A stretch of 41,062 nucleotides of DNA from Pseudomonadota bacterium (GCA_029781595.1 JAKOWJ010000106.1:1-41062), one strand, 5' to 3'. Shown: positions 28,865 to 37,051, numbered from the stretch's first letter. The notes: generated by a model from the letters alone, not told the origin. Numbers and translations are program-made.

Positions 28865-29896
28865 GTGAAGCTCGGGCCCGTGATGGTGGGGGTCGAGGGG
28901 CTGGCGCTGACGGCCGAGGACGCCGAGCGCCTCGCCCACCCGCGCGTGGGCGGCGTGATCCTCTTCGCCCGCAACTACGATTCGCCCGCGCAGCTCGTGG
29001 CGCTGGTGCGCGCGATCCGCGCGGTGCGCCGCCCGGAGCTGCTCGTGGCCGTGGACCACGAGGGCGGCCGCGTGCAGCGCTTCCGCGCCGGGTTCACCGC
29101 CGTGCCGCCGATGCGCGAGCTGGGCCGGCTGCTGGACCGCGACCGGGCCGCCGGCCTGGCGGCCGCGCGCGCCTGCGGCCACCTCATCGCCGCGGAGCTG
29201 CAGGCCCACGGCGTGGACATCACCTTCGCGCCGGTGCTGGACCTGGACTGGGGCGAGTCGGGCGTCATCGGCGACCGCGCCTTCCACCGGCAGGCCGCGG
29301 CCGTGGCCGATCTCGCCGAGGCCTTCCAGGCCGGGCTCGTGGCCGCGGGCATGACCGCCGTCGGCAAGCACTTTCCCGGCCACGGCTTCGTGCGAGCCGA
29401 CTCGCACACGGAGATCCCCGTCGACGGCCGGACGCTTGCCGAGATCCGCGCCGCCGACCTCGAGCCCTTCGCGCGCCTGGCGAAGGCGGGCATGGGCGCG
29501 GTGATGCCGGCGCACGTGATCTACCCGAAGGTGGACGCCCGGCCGGCCGGCTTCTCGCCGGTGTGGATCGGCCGCATCCTGCGCGGCGAGCTGGGCTTCG
29601 ACGGCATCGTCTTCTCCGACGACCTGGGCATGGAGGGGGCGAGCGCCGCCGGCGGCATGGTGGCGCGCGCGCACGCGGCCCTGGACGCGGGCGCGGACGT
29701 GGTGCTGGTGTGCAACGGCGCGCGGGCGCAGGACACGGTGCTGGAGGGCCTGGAGCGCCGGCCCCTGGACCCGGCGCTGGAGCGCCGCCTCGCCCGCATG
29801 CGCCGCCGGGCCGTCTCGACGGCCTCGCTCGCCGCCTCCGCCGCCTACCTCGGCGCCGCCGCGCTCGTCGCGGACCTCGCCCGCGACAGGGCGTGA
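28865..29896 (+). CDS. nagZ: Beta-N-acetylhexosaminidase NagZ (GH3)
   Basis: The 343-residue cytoplasmic family 3 glycosidase removes GlcNAc from recycled muropeptides. Key boxes are VAVDHEGGRVQRFR (substrate binding), GKHFPGHGFVRADSHTEIP (the catalytic His/Asp loop specific to NagZ) and IVFSDDLGMEGAS, which holds the nucleophile Asp. The GTG start lies 2 bases after acpS. The stop overlaps uvrC by four bases. No signal peptide is visible, as expected. Confidence 0.95.
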   Translation: MKLGPVMVGVEGLALTAEDAERLAHPRVGGVILFARNYDSPAQLVALVRAIRAVRRPELLVAVDHEGGRVQRFRAGFTAVPPMRELGRLLDRDRAAGLAAARACGHLIAAELQAHGVDITFAPVLDLDWGESGVIGDRAFHRQAAAVADLAEAFQAGLVAAGMTAVGKHFPGHGFVRADSHTEIPVDGRTLAEIRAADLEPFARLAKAGMGAVMPAHVIYPKVDARPAGFSPVWIGRILRGELGFDGIVFSDDLGMEGASAAGGMVARAHAALDAGADVVLVCNGARAQDTVLEGLERRPLDPALERRLARMRRRAVSTASLAASAAYLGAAALVADLARDRA

Positions 29897-31698
29897 CCGG
29901 GTTCGACCCGAAGGCATTCGTCGCGGGGCTGCCCGGGCTGCCGGGCGTCTACCGCTTCCTCAACGCCGCCGGCGAGGTGATCTACGTCGGCAAGGCGCGC
30001 GAGCTGCGAAAGCGCGTCGCCACCTACTTCCAGAAGACGCCCGCCAGCCCGCGCACCGCGCTCATGGTGCAGCAGATCGCGTCGGCCGAGATCACGGCCA
30101 CGCGCACCGAGGCCGAGGCGCTGCTGCTGGAGGCCAACCTCATCAAGAGCCTGCAGCCGCGCTTCAACGTCGTCTTCCGCGACGACAAGAGCTACGGCTA
30201 CATCCTGGTGACGGCGCACGCCTACCCGCAGATCCGCTTCTACCGCGGCGTGCTGGAGAAGCCGCACCGCTACTTCGGGCCCTTCCCCAGCGCGTGGGCG
30301 GTGCGCGAGACCATCGGCCACCTGCAGAAGATCTTCCGCCTGCGCACCTGCGACGACACCGTGTTCAGCCACCGCTCGCGCCCCTGCCTGCTGGCGCAGA
30401 TCGGCCGCTGCTCGGCGCCCTGCGTGGGGCGCATCGACCCGCAGGCGTACGCGCGCGACGTGGCGCACGCGGCGGCGTTCCTGGAGGGGCGCGAGGACGA
30501 CGTGGTGGCGGACCTCACGCAGAAGATGGAGGCGGCCTCGGCGCAGCTCGACTACGAGTCGGCGGCGCGCTGGCGCGACGAGATCCGCATGCTGCAGCGC
30601 GTGCTCTCGGGCCAGGCCGTGGAGGCTGCGGGCGCGAGGGACGCCGACCTCGTGGCCGCGGTGGAGAAGGAGGGCCTCTGGTGCGTCACGCTCGCCATGG
30701 TGCGCGGCGGCCGGCACCTGGGCGACCGCAGCTTCTTCCCGCAGAACGCGGCCGGGAGCGACGCCGAGACGGTGGTGGAGGCCTTCCTCGGCCAGCACTA
30801 CGCGGTGCAGGCGGTGCCCGCGCGGGTGATCGCCGACGCCGTGGCCGACCCCTCGGCCCTGGCGGAAGGACTCGGCGAGCTGGCGGGCCGTGCCGTGGGC
30901 GTGGTCGCGCGGCCGCAGGGCGAGGCGAGGCTGTGGCTGGAGATGGCGCGCAAGAACGCCTCGCTCGCCCTCGACAGCCGCCTCGCCGCGCAGGCCACGC
31001 AGGAGGCGAGGGCGGCCGCGCTCACGGAGTTCCTCGCGGCGCCGGCGCCGGTGGCGCGCATCGAGTGCTTCGACATCAGCCACACCATGGGCGAGGCGAC
31101 GGTGGCCTCGTGCGTGGTGTACGACCGCGGCGGCATGCAGCCCTCGGAGTACCGCCGCTTCAACGTGCGCGACGTGGCCGCGGGCGACGACTACGGCGCC
31201 ATGCGCTACGCGCTAGAGGCCCGCTACCGCAAGCTCGCCGAGGGCGAGGGCCGCACGCCGGACCTGGTGCTCATCGACGGCGGCCTGGGGCAGCTCGGCG
31301 CCGCGGTCGGCGTGATGCAGGACCTGGGCCTCGCCGGCATCGCGATGGTGGGCGTGGCCAAGGGCGAGGAGCGCAAGCCCGGTCTCGAGCAGCTCTTCGT
31401 CGCGGGCGAGGAGGGGGCGCGGCGCCTGCCCCCCGACCACCCGGCGCTGCATCTCATCCAGCAGGTGCGCGACGAGGCCCACCGCTTCGCCATTACCGGA
31501 CACCGCGCGCGGCGCGGCAAGGCGCGCACGGCCTCGCGGCTGGAGGAGATCGGCTCCATCGGGCCGAAGCGCCGGCAGCGCCTGCTCGCGCACTTCGGCG
31601 GCCTGCAGGGCGTGCTGGCCGCGAGCGTGGAGGACCTTTCGCGGGTCGAGGGGATCAGCCGTACACTGGCGGAACGCATCTACAACGAACTGCACTGA
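29893..31698 (+). CDS. uvrC: Excinuclease ABC subunit C
   Basis: The 601-residue dual-incision nuclease acts in nucleotide excision repair. The N-terminal GIY-YIG domain is at about 13-95 (GVYRFLNAAGEVIYVGKARE). A Cys cluster lies at about 150-180 (RPCLLAQIGRCSAPCVGRI). The UVR motif (DLTQKMEAASAQLDYESAAR) is near 210, then an RNase H-like domain (ECFDISHTMGEATVASCVVY, LVLIDGGLGQL) and C-terminal helix-hairpin-helix repeats (IGPKRRQRLLAHFGGL). The GTG start inside the nagZ stop gives normal length. It precedes pgsA, a frequent uvrC-pgsA order. Confidence 0.96.
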   Translation: MTGFDPKAFVAGLPGLPGVYRFLNAAGEVIYVGKARELRKRVATYFQKTPASPRTALMVQQIASAEITATRTEAEALLLEANLIKSLQPRFNVVFRDDKSYGYILVTAHAYPQIRFYRGVLEKPHRYFGPFPSAWAVRETIGHLQKIFRLRTCDDTVFSHRSRPCLLAQIGRCSAPCVGRIDPQAYARDVAHAAAFLEGREDDVVADLTQKMEAASAQLDYESAARWRDEIRMLQRVLSGQAVEAAGARDADLVAAVEKEGLWCVTLAMVRGGRHLGDRSFFPQNAAGSDAETVVEAFLGQHYAVQAVPARVIADAVADPSALAEGLGELAGRAVGVVARPQGEARLWLEMARKNASLALDSRLAAQATQEARAAALTEFLAAPAPVARIECFDISHTMGEATVASCVVYDRGGMQPSEYRRFNVRDVAAGDDYGAMRYALEARYRKLAEGEGRTPDLVLIDGGLGQLGAAVGVMQDLGLAGIAMVGVAKGEERKPGLEQLFVAGEEGARRLPPDHPALHLIQQVRDEAHRFAITGHRARRGKARTASRLEEIGSIGPKRRQRLLAHFGGLQGVLAASVEDLSRVEGISRTLAERIYNELH

Positions 31699-31711
31699 CG
31701 AGCCCCGCCCC

Positions 31712-32311
31712 GTGCCCGCGAGCCCCGGATCGCCCCCGCCGCTGAACCTGCCGCTGCTGCTCACCTGGCTCCGGATCGTCGCGATCCCGCTCTTCGTGGC
31801 GGTGCTCTACTTCCCGGCCGACTGGCTCTCGGAGCACCAGGCCAACGTGGTCTCCATGTGGATCTTCATCCTCGCGGCGATCACGGACTGGGCCGACGGC
31901 TACCTCGCCCGCCGGTGGAACCAGACCACCTCCTTCGGCGCCTTCCTGGACCCGGTGGCCGACAAGCTCATGGTGGCCGCCGCCCTGATCGTGCTGGCAG
32001 AGAAGGGCCTGGTGGACCCCTTCGCCGCGCTCATCATCATCGGCCGCGAGATCACCATCTCGGCGCTGCGCGAGTGGATGGCGCAGCTGGGCCAGTCCAA
32101 GAACGTCGCCGTCAACATCCTGGGCAAGGTGAAGACGGTCACGCAGCTCGTGGCCATCCCGTTCCTGCTCTTCAACGGCGTGCTCTTCGGCCTGTTCCAC
32201 ACCAACCCCGTGGGGCGCGTGCTCATCTGGGTGGCCGCGATCATCACGTTGTGGTCGATGGTGGTGTACCTGCGGGCCGCGGTCCGCCCGGCCTCGCCCC
32301 CCGCGGGTTGA
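31712..32311 (+). CDS. pgsA: CDP-diacylglycerol-glycerol-3-phosphate 3-phosphatidyltransferase
   Basis: This 199-residue inner-membrane enzyme makes phosphatidylglycerol phosphate from CDP-diacylglycerol. The CDP-alcohol transferase motif DG(x2)AR(x8)G(x3)D(x3)D is read as DGYLARRWNQTTSFGAFLD followed by PVAD. Four to six hydrophobic segments cover the protein. The GTG start at 31712, 13 bases after uvrC, places the first helix normally. This looks like the last gene of the long housekeeping run, since a 103-base gap follows. Confidence 0.94.
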   Translation: MPASPGSPPPLNLPLLLTWLRIVAIPLFVAVLYFPADWLSEHQANVVSMWIFILAAITDWADGYLARRWNQTTSFGAFLDPVADKLMVAAALIVLAEKGLVDPFAALIIIGREITISALREWMAQLGQSKNVAVNILGKVKTVTQLVAIPFLLFNGVLFGLFHTNPVGRVLIWVAAIITLWSMVVYLRAAVRPASPPAG

Positions 32312-32414
32312 CGGTCCGGGGTGCCGCGCGTAGCATCGCGGAAATCCTATATTAATCATCTGCCTGCTGCGGTTTCTTCAAGTTTCCGCTCAGGTTCCAG
32401 CCGGGTATTCGCCG

Positions 32415-33725
32415 ATGCGCCTGCGAGCTGCCGTTGCCGCGATGGTCGCCTGCCTCGTCGCCGCCCCCGCCCTGGGCGCGACCGCGGTGGAGCTGCGCGC
32501 GCTGCTCGCCTCCGGAAAGGCCGAGGAGGCCTATCGCGCGGGCCGCGCCTCGCCGGAGCGGCTGGGCGAGCCGGCGTTCGACTACGCGTTCGGCGTCGCG
32601 GCCATCGAGGTCGGCAAGGCGGCCGAGGGCGTCCTGGCGCTCGAGCGCGTGCTGCTGGCGGACCCCGACGACGACGAGGCTCGCGTCGCGCTGGCGCGCG
32701 GCTACTTCAACCTGGGCGAGGACGCCCGGGCGCGCGAGGAGTTCGAGACGGCGGCGGCCCACCACCCGCCCGCCGCGCTCGCGGGCGTGATCGAGGAATA
32801 CCTCGCGGCGATCCGCGTCCGCGTCGCCAAGTACGAGCCGACCGCCATGGCCTACGTGATGCTCGGGGGCGGGCACGACTCCAACCCCCGCGCGGGCGTC
32901 GACAACCCCGAGATCACGCTGCCGGTATTCGGCTCGGTGACCGTGGTGGACTCGGGCCTGCGCGTGGGCAGCCGGGCCGCCGAGGCCAGCGCCGGATTGC
33001 GCGCGACCACCCCGTTCGCGCCGGGCGTGACCGCCTTCGCCGCCGCCAGCGCCGATGCCTCGCGCTATGCCGCGGTGGGCGAATTCGACCAGGCGCTCTT
33101 CGCCGGCACCGCCGGCCTCGCTTCCCGGCGCGGGGCCTGGGGCTGGCGCGCCGCGGCCAGCGGCTCGTACCAGCGGCTCGGGGGCGTGCCGTACCGCCGC
33201 GTGCACGGGTTCGCGGTGGACGGCTCCTGGCAGCCCGGTGCGCGCGACGCGTTCTCGGCCGGCCTGCAGCGCGGCCGTTTCGCCTACGACGGCGCCAATG
33301 CCGTGCGCGATGCCGACTTCACGTCGGCAAGCCTCGCCTGGAAGCACCTGCTCGCCGGCGCCTGGCGCCCGGAACTGGAGGTGGCGATCAACGGCGGCCG
33401 CGAGGAGAACCGCCTGGCCGATCGCCAGGACCTTTCGCGCCGCCTGCGCGGGGCGCGGCTGGCCGCGGCGATCTCGCCGCCGGGCCGCTGGACGCTTTCC
33501 ACCGGCGCCTCGTGGCTCGCCAGCGACTACCTCGAGCCCGACCTGGTGCTGCAGGCCACGCGCGAGGACCGCTACGCCGTGGTCGAGTTCGCGGTGGAGT
33601 GGCGCTTCGCGCCCGGGCTGGCTGCCCGTGCCGAGTTCTCGGCGGCGCGCAATCGCTCGAACCTCGAGCTGTACGAGTACGACCGGCGCACCGCGATGCT
33701 GCGACTGCGCTACGAGACGCGCTAG
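32415..33725 (+). CDS. TPR plus outer-membrane barrel protein, Slam/DUF560-like
   Basis: The product has 436 residues. A Sec signal peptide (1-21) is followed by a TPR-like helical region at about 25-130 (EPAFDYAFGVAAIEVGK, GVLALERVLLADPDDDEARV, LARGYFNLGEDARAREEFE). From about 140 on there are alternating aromatic and hydrophobic strands typical of an outer-membrane barrel, ending in RSNLELYEYDRRTAMLRLRY. The TPR plus barrel layout and the LYxYDR ending fit the Slam (DUF560) outer-membrane translocon family. The gene 10 bases downstream codes a secreted protein with a TbpB-like C-terminal barrel, the usual cargo type. Family membership is my reading of motifs; a TPR-porin of another kind remains possible. 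The C-terminal residue is not Phe, which is atypical of barrel proteins. Confidence 0.65.
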   Translation: MRLRAAVAAMVACLVAAPALGATAVELRALLASGKAEEAYRAGRASPERLGEPAFDYAFGVAAIEVGKAAEGVLALERVLLADPDDDEARVALARGYFNLGEDARAREEFETAAAHHPPAALAGVIEEYLAAIRVRVAKYEPTAMAYVMLGGGHDSNPRAGVDNPEITLPVFGSVTVVDSGLRVGSRAAEASAGLRATTPFAPGVTAFAAASADASRYAAVGEFDQALFAGTAGLASRRGAWGWRAAASGSYQRLGGVPYRRVHGFAVDGSWQPGARDAFSAGLQRGRFAYDGANAVRDADFTSASLAWKHLLAGAWRPELEVAINGGREENRLADRQDLSRRLRGARLAAAISPPGRWTLSTGASWLASDYLEPDLVLQATREDRYAVVEFAVEWRFAPGLAARAEFSAARNRSNLELYEYDRRTAMLRLRYETR

Positions 33726-33735
33726 GAGCCCGCCC

Positions 33736-35322
33736 ATGAACCTCGTCCGCCTCCTCGCCGCCGCCTTCCTGGCCGCCGCCTCGCTGGGCGCCCAGGCGCA
33801 GTCGGCTGGCCGCGTGCTCGCCGCCGCGGGCGAGGTGACGGCGCTGCGCGCCGGCCGCGAGGTGGGCCTGGTCGCAGGCTCGGCGGTCGACGCCGCGGAC
33901 GAGATCGTCACCGGCGAGGCCGCCACGGCGCAGATCCGCCTGAGCGACGGGAGTCTGCTCGCGATCCGCGCCCGCTCGCGCGTCTCGCTGGCCGCCTACC
34001 GCTTCACCGGCACCGACGACGGGCTCTCCCAGGTGACCCTGCGCCTGCTGCGCGGCGGGCTGCGCGTGCTGACGGGGCTCATCGGCAAGCGCCACCGCGA
34101 CCGCTGGCACCTCGCTTCCCCCGTGGCCACCGTGGGCATCCGCGGCACCGCGTTCTCGGTGGTGCACTGCGCGCAGGACTGCGCCGAGGCCGATGGCGCC
34201 GCGGCGCCGGACGGCACCTACGGCGTGGTGTTCGAGGGCCGGATCGCCGTCGAGAACGACGCGGGCTCGCGCGAGTTCGGCGTCGACGAGGGGTTCTTCG
34301 TGGCCGACGCCGCGACCGCGCCGCGGCCGCTGCTGGGAAGGCCGGGTTTCCTGCGCGACCGCCTGGAGGCGCGGGCCAAGCGGCGGGAGCAGCGTCGCGA
34401 GGCGCAGGAGCGCCTGGCGGCGGCCCGGGCGGAGGCGGCGATGCGCCCGCCGGTCCCGCCCGCCGTGCGCGACGCGCTGGCCGCCTCGGCCCTGCGGCCC
34501 GTGGCGACGCTGGGCACGCTCGCCTCGCCCATCATCGCGGCGGCCGACCTTCGCGACGCCGACGGCAGCGTCTCGCTCCTGGGCCCGGGGCTGGGCGCAG
34601 GCACCGCGTTCACCGGCGCGACGCAGGAGCTCGCCCTCGTCGACGGCGGCCGCGGCGCGGTCGTCGTGCTCGACGGCCAGCGGGGCAAGCTGGACCAGTT
34701 CTCGTTCAACGCCGGCGCGGTGGCGGGCGACCGGCAGGGCGCGCTCGTGCTGGACGGCGGCGCGATCGCCGGCGACGGCGCGGTCACCTGGGGCCGCTGG
34801 ACGGACGAGGCGCTCGTGCGCGTGGCCGGCGTGTCCGGAAAGCCCGACACCGGGGTGCACTTCTTCTTCGGCAACCTCACCCCGGAGACCTTCTTCGGCA
34901 CGCTCCCGTCGTCGGCGACGGCCGTGCGCTACGAGTACTACGGAGGGACGCGCCCGACCAACGGCCAGGCGACGCCGGGGCAGTTCCTGGACGGGCTCTT
35001 CGTGGTCGACTTCCTGGCTCGCGCCATCGCCGGCGGGGTCCGCTACGAGATCGACTCCGTGACCTACGAGGTGCCGGTGCCCGTCACGCCGATCACGGCG
35101 CGCTCGGGATTCGTGGGCTTCTCGTACCACGGGGAGAACGCCGGCCGGTGGAGCTGCGCCTGCAACGGCGCCTCGGGCGCCATCGACTCGTTCACCGTGA
35201 GCGGCCTGTTCCTGGGCAGCCGGGCGCAGAACCTGGGGGTGACCTACGCCACCGTCGACGCGGTGGCGGGGCGCACGGCGGGGGCGGCCGTCTTCCGCTG
35301 CGCCGGAACGGGCTGCCGGTAG
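33736..35322 (+). CDS. Secreted FecR-domain protein with TbpB-like C-terminal barrel
   Basis: The product has 528 residues. A signal peptide ends near residue 21 (GAQA, then QS) with no lipobox Cys. A FecR-type beta domain spans about 45-190, best seen in RLSDGSLLAIRARSRVSL and LASPVATVGIRGTAFSVVHC. A basic, probably coiled linker is at about 203-236. From about 275 the chain looks like the eight-strand barrel of Slam cargo: FFGNLTPETFFGTL, FVVDFLARAIAGGVRYEID, and FTVSGLFLGSRAQNLGVTY. The last box resembles the GxFxGxxAxxxG motif of TbpB-like barrels. A TAGGAG site precedes the ATG at 33736. Surface display or release through the neighbouring translocon is inferred. Confidence 0.65.
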   Translation: MNLVRLLAAAFLAAASLGAQAQSAGRVLAAAGEVTALRAGREVGLVAGSAVDAADEIVTGEAATAQIRLSDGSLLAIRARSRVSLAAYRFTGTDDGLSQVTLRLLRGGLRVLTGLIGKRHRDRWHLASPVATVGIRGTAFSVVHCAQDCAEADGAAAPDGTYGVVFEGRIAVENDAGSREFGVDEGFFVADAATAPRPLLGRPGFLRDRLEARAKRREQRREAQERLAAARAEAAMRPPVPPAVRDALAASALRPVATLGTLASPIIAAADLRDADGSVSLLGPGLGAGTAFTGATQELALVDGGRGAVVVLDGQRGKLDQFSFNAGAVAGDRQGALVLDGGAIAGDGAVTWGRWTDEALVRVAGVSGKPDTGVHFFFGNLTPETFFGTLPSSATAVRYEYYGGTRPTNGQATPGQFLDGLFVVDFLARAIAGGVRYEIDSVTYEVPVPVTPITARSGFVGFSYHGENAGRWSCACNGASGAIDSFTVSGLFLGSRAQNLGVTYATVDAVAGRTAGAAVFRCAGTGCR

Positions 35323-35326
35323 CCGG

Positions 35327-35356
35327 TTGCCCGGGAATCGCGGGAGCCGCTATAAT
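35327..35356 (+). promoter_or_regulatory. Promoter of the tRNA-Gly/tRNA-Cys unit
   Basis: TATAAT (35351-35356) is a perfect -10 box 12 bases before tRNA-Gly. TTGCCC (35327-35332) is a 4-of-6 match to the -35 box at a spacing of 18. A GC-rich discriminator follows, as usual for stable RNA promoters. It lies in the 46-base gap after the FecR-domain gene. Confidence 0.7.
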
Positions 35357-35368
35357 GCGGGGCTTCAC

Positions 35369-35444
35369 GCGGCAGTAGCTCAGTTGGTAGAGCGCAACCT
35401 TGCCAAGGTTGAGGTCGAGAGTTCGAGACTCTTCTGCCGCTCCA
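35369..35444 (+). tRNA. tRNA-Gly(GCC)
   Basis: A full cloverleaf is visible. The acceptor stem GCGGCAG pairs with CTGCCGC, the D-arm is GCTC-AGTTGGTA-GAGC, and the anticodon stem CAACC/GGTTG encloses TTGCCAA with anticodon GCC. The T-arm has GAGAG-TTCGAGA-CTCTT. The CCA end is encoded (35442-35444). Length is 76 bases. Confidence 0.97.
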
Positions 35445-35450
35445 GTTTCC

Positions 35451-35481
35451 CTTCGGGGGGAGGTGAATCCTCCCCCCGAAG
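35451..35481 (+). terminator. Perfect 13-bp hairpin between the two tRNAs
   Basis: CTTCGGGGGGAGG (35451-35463) and CCTCCCCCCGAAG (35469-35481) form a perfect 13-base-pair stem around TGAAT. It begins 6 bases after the CCA of tRNA-Gly. The tail CGTTTC is not a real U tract, so it may be a terminator of modest strength, a transcript-stabilising stem or a processing site. Confidence 0.5.
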
Positions 35482-35520
35482 CGTTTCAAGCTCCCGGTCG
35501 CGCGTCGGGCCGGGCACCCT

Positions 35521-35594
35521 GGCGGGGTGGCAGAGTGGTTATGCAGCGGCCTGCAAAGCCGTGTACAGCGGTTCGATTCCGCTCCCTGCCTCCA
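35521..35594 (+). tRNA. tRNA-Cys(GCA)
   Basis: The acceptor stem GGCGGGG pairs with CCCTGCC (one G-T). The anticodon stem GCGGC/GCCGT encloses CTGCAAA with anticodon GCA. The T-arm is GCGG-TTCGATT-CCGC and CCA is encoded (35592-35594). Length is 74 bases. It is the last host gene before the integrase and so the likely integration target. Confidence 0.96.
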
Positions 35595-35690
35595 GATCAA
35601 GCGTCGCGAAAGGTCGCCAAGCGGCGCAGGCCCCGATCCTCCAGAGGAGAAAATGCGTTTCCCGGCGTCGGGATCGGGCGCGGGGGGTCG

Positions 35691-35720
35691 TTGACAGGCG
35701 GGGGTACGTGGGGGTACGTT
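35691..35720 (+). promoter_or_regulatory. Integrase promoter with tandem GGGGGTACGT repeat
   Basis: TTGACA (35691-35696) is a perfect -35 box. TACGTT (35715-35720) is a weak -10 box at spacing 18. Between and overlapping them are two back-to-back copies of GGGGGTACGT (35700-35709 and 35710-35719). The repeat would be placed to act as an operator or integrase arm site. An 8-base inverted repeat CCCGATCC/GGATCGGG (35632-35639, 35671-35678) lies just upstream. Confidence 0.5.
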
Positions 35721-35760
35721 GGGGGGCACCGCCAGTGTGGTTCCCAGGAGGTACCCCCAG

Positions 35761-36984
35761 ATGGCCTGCACCGACTTCCTCACCGATCGCACCATCCAGA
35801 ACCTCAAGCCTGGGCCGCGGCCGTACAAGAAGGCTGACGGTCTGGGCATGCTCCTGCTGGTGAACCCGGACGGCTCGAAATACTGGCGGTTCCGGTACCG
35901 TTTCGACGGCAAGGACAAGAGCCTCGCGCTGGGCGTCTACCCCGACGTGACCCTCAAGCGCGCCCGGGAAAAGCGCACCGAGGCGCGCGCGCTGCTCGAT
36001 CGCGGCGTCGATCCGCTCGCGGCTCGCAGAACCGACAGGATCGAGCGACGCACGAAGGCCGCAACGACGTTCGAGGCTGTCTCCCTCGAGTGGCTTGGAA
36101 AGCAGCGGGCGAAGTGGTCGGATTCGCACGCCAACATCGTGCAGTCGCTGCTCGAGCGCGACCTCTTCCCCAGCCTTGGCAGTTTCCCCATGGGGGAGAT
36201 CACCCCGCCGCTGATGCTAGACACCCTGCGGAAGATTGAAGCGCGTGGCGCGCTGGTGACGCTCAGCAAGGCGCGCATCTGCGCGAGCCAGGTCTTCCGG
36301 TACGCGATCGGCAGCGGGCGGGCCACCTCCGACCCCACGCGAGACCTCCGCGGGCAGTTCCAGGTGCGCACCCCTCGAAACTACGCCCGCCTCGCCGAGA
36401 AGGATCTGCCCGACTTCCTCGCGAAGCTCGAGACCTACGATGGCAACCTCCTCACGCAGCTCGCCTTGAGACTCCTGGTGCTGACCTTCGTGCGCACCGG
36501 CGAGTTGCGCGGCGCGCGGTGGCCGGAGATCGACTTCGACAAGCGCGAGTGGCGCGTGCCGGCCGAACGCATGAAGATGGGCACCGAGCACCTCGTGCCA
36601 CTTTCGCGCCAGGCGATCGCGGTGCTGCGCGAGCTGCAGGAGCTCACCGGCGGCGAGGACTTCATTTTCCCGAACGACCACCGCGGCGGTGTGCCGATGA
36701 GCGAGAACACGATCTTGTTCGCGCTCTACAGGTTGGGCTACCGCGGGAGGGCCACCGGGCACGGATTCCGTGCCACCGCGAGCACCATCCTCAATGAGCA
36801 GGGCTGGCAGGCCGACGTGATCGAGAGCCAGCTCGCCCACAAGGAGCCGAACAAGATCCGCGCGGCGTACAACCACGCGCAGTACCTGCCCGAGCGCCGG
36901 CGGATGATGCAGGCCTGGGCCGACTTCCTCGACGCGAAGCGCGCTGCCGGCGAGAAGGTCGTGAGCATGAGACGGCGCGCGTAG
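35761..36984 (+). CDS. P4-type tyrosine integrase
   Basis: The 407-residue site-specific recombinase has the N-terminal DUF4102 arm-binding region (about 5-85: YKKADGLGMLLLVNPDGSKYW, split as YKKADGLGMLLLV and GSKYWRFRYRF). A SAM-like core-binding domain spans about 100-190. The catalytic domain has Arg in FVRTGELRGARWPEID, the HxxR box in TGHGFRATASTILNEQG and His in LAHKEPNKIRAAYNH. The nucleophile Tyr is probably in that last box, either YNH or QYLPERR. The ATG at 35761 follows AGGAGG with a 8-9-base spacer. Such integrases use tRNA genes, and tRNA-Cys lies directly upstream. Confidence 0.95.
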   Translation: MACTDFLTDRTIQNLKPGPRPYKKADGLGMLLLVNPDGSKYWRFRYRFDGKDKSLALGVYPDVTLKRAREKRTEARALLDRGVDPLAARRTDRIERRTKAATTFEAVSLEWLGKQRAKWSDSHANIVQSLLERDLFPSLGSFPMGEITPPLMLDTLRKIEARGALVTLSKARICASQVFRYAIGSGRATSDPTRDLRGQFQVRTPRNYARLAEKDLPDFLAKLETYDGNLLTQLALRLLVLTFVRTGELRGARWPEIDFDKREWRVPAERMKMGTEHLVPLSRQAIAVLRELQELTGGEDFIFPNDHRGGVPMSENTILFALYRLGYRGRATGHGFRATASTILNEQGWQADVIESQLAHKEPNKIRAAYNHAQYLPERRRMMQAWADFLDAKRAAGEKVVSMRRRA

Positions 36985-36992
36985 GCGGCGGA

Positions 36993-37014
36993 GCCCGGCG
37001 TGCGACCGCCGGGC
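36993..37014 (+). terminator. GC hairpin after the integrase
   Basis: GCCCGGCG (36993-37000) pairs with CGCCGGGC (37007-37014) around TGCGAC, 8 bases past the integrase stop. No U tract follows, so it may separate the integrase from the next gene only partly. Confidence 0.4.
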
Positions 37015-37051
37015 CCGCCTCACCATGAAGCACCTTCACAGGAGGCACACC

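Noticed and set aside
32312-32414. Promoter with TTGACG (32308) and TATATT (32348)
   Set aside because: The boxes are 34 bases apart, too far for one sigma-70 promoter; the AT-rich TATATT may still be a -10 box, but no matching -35 was found.
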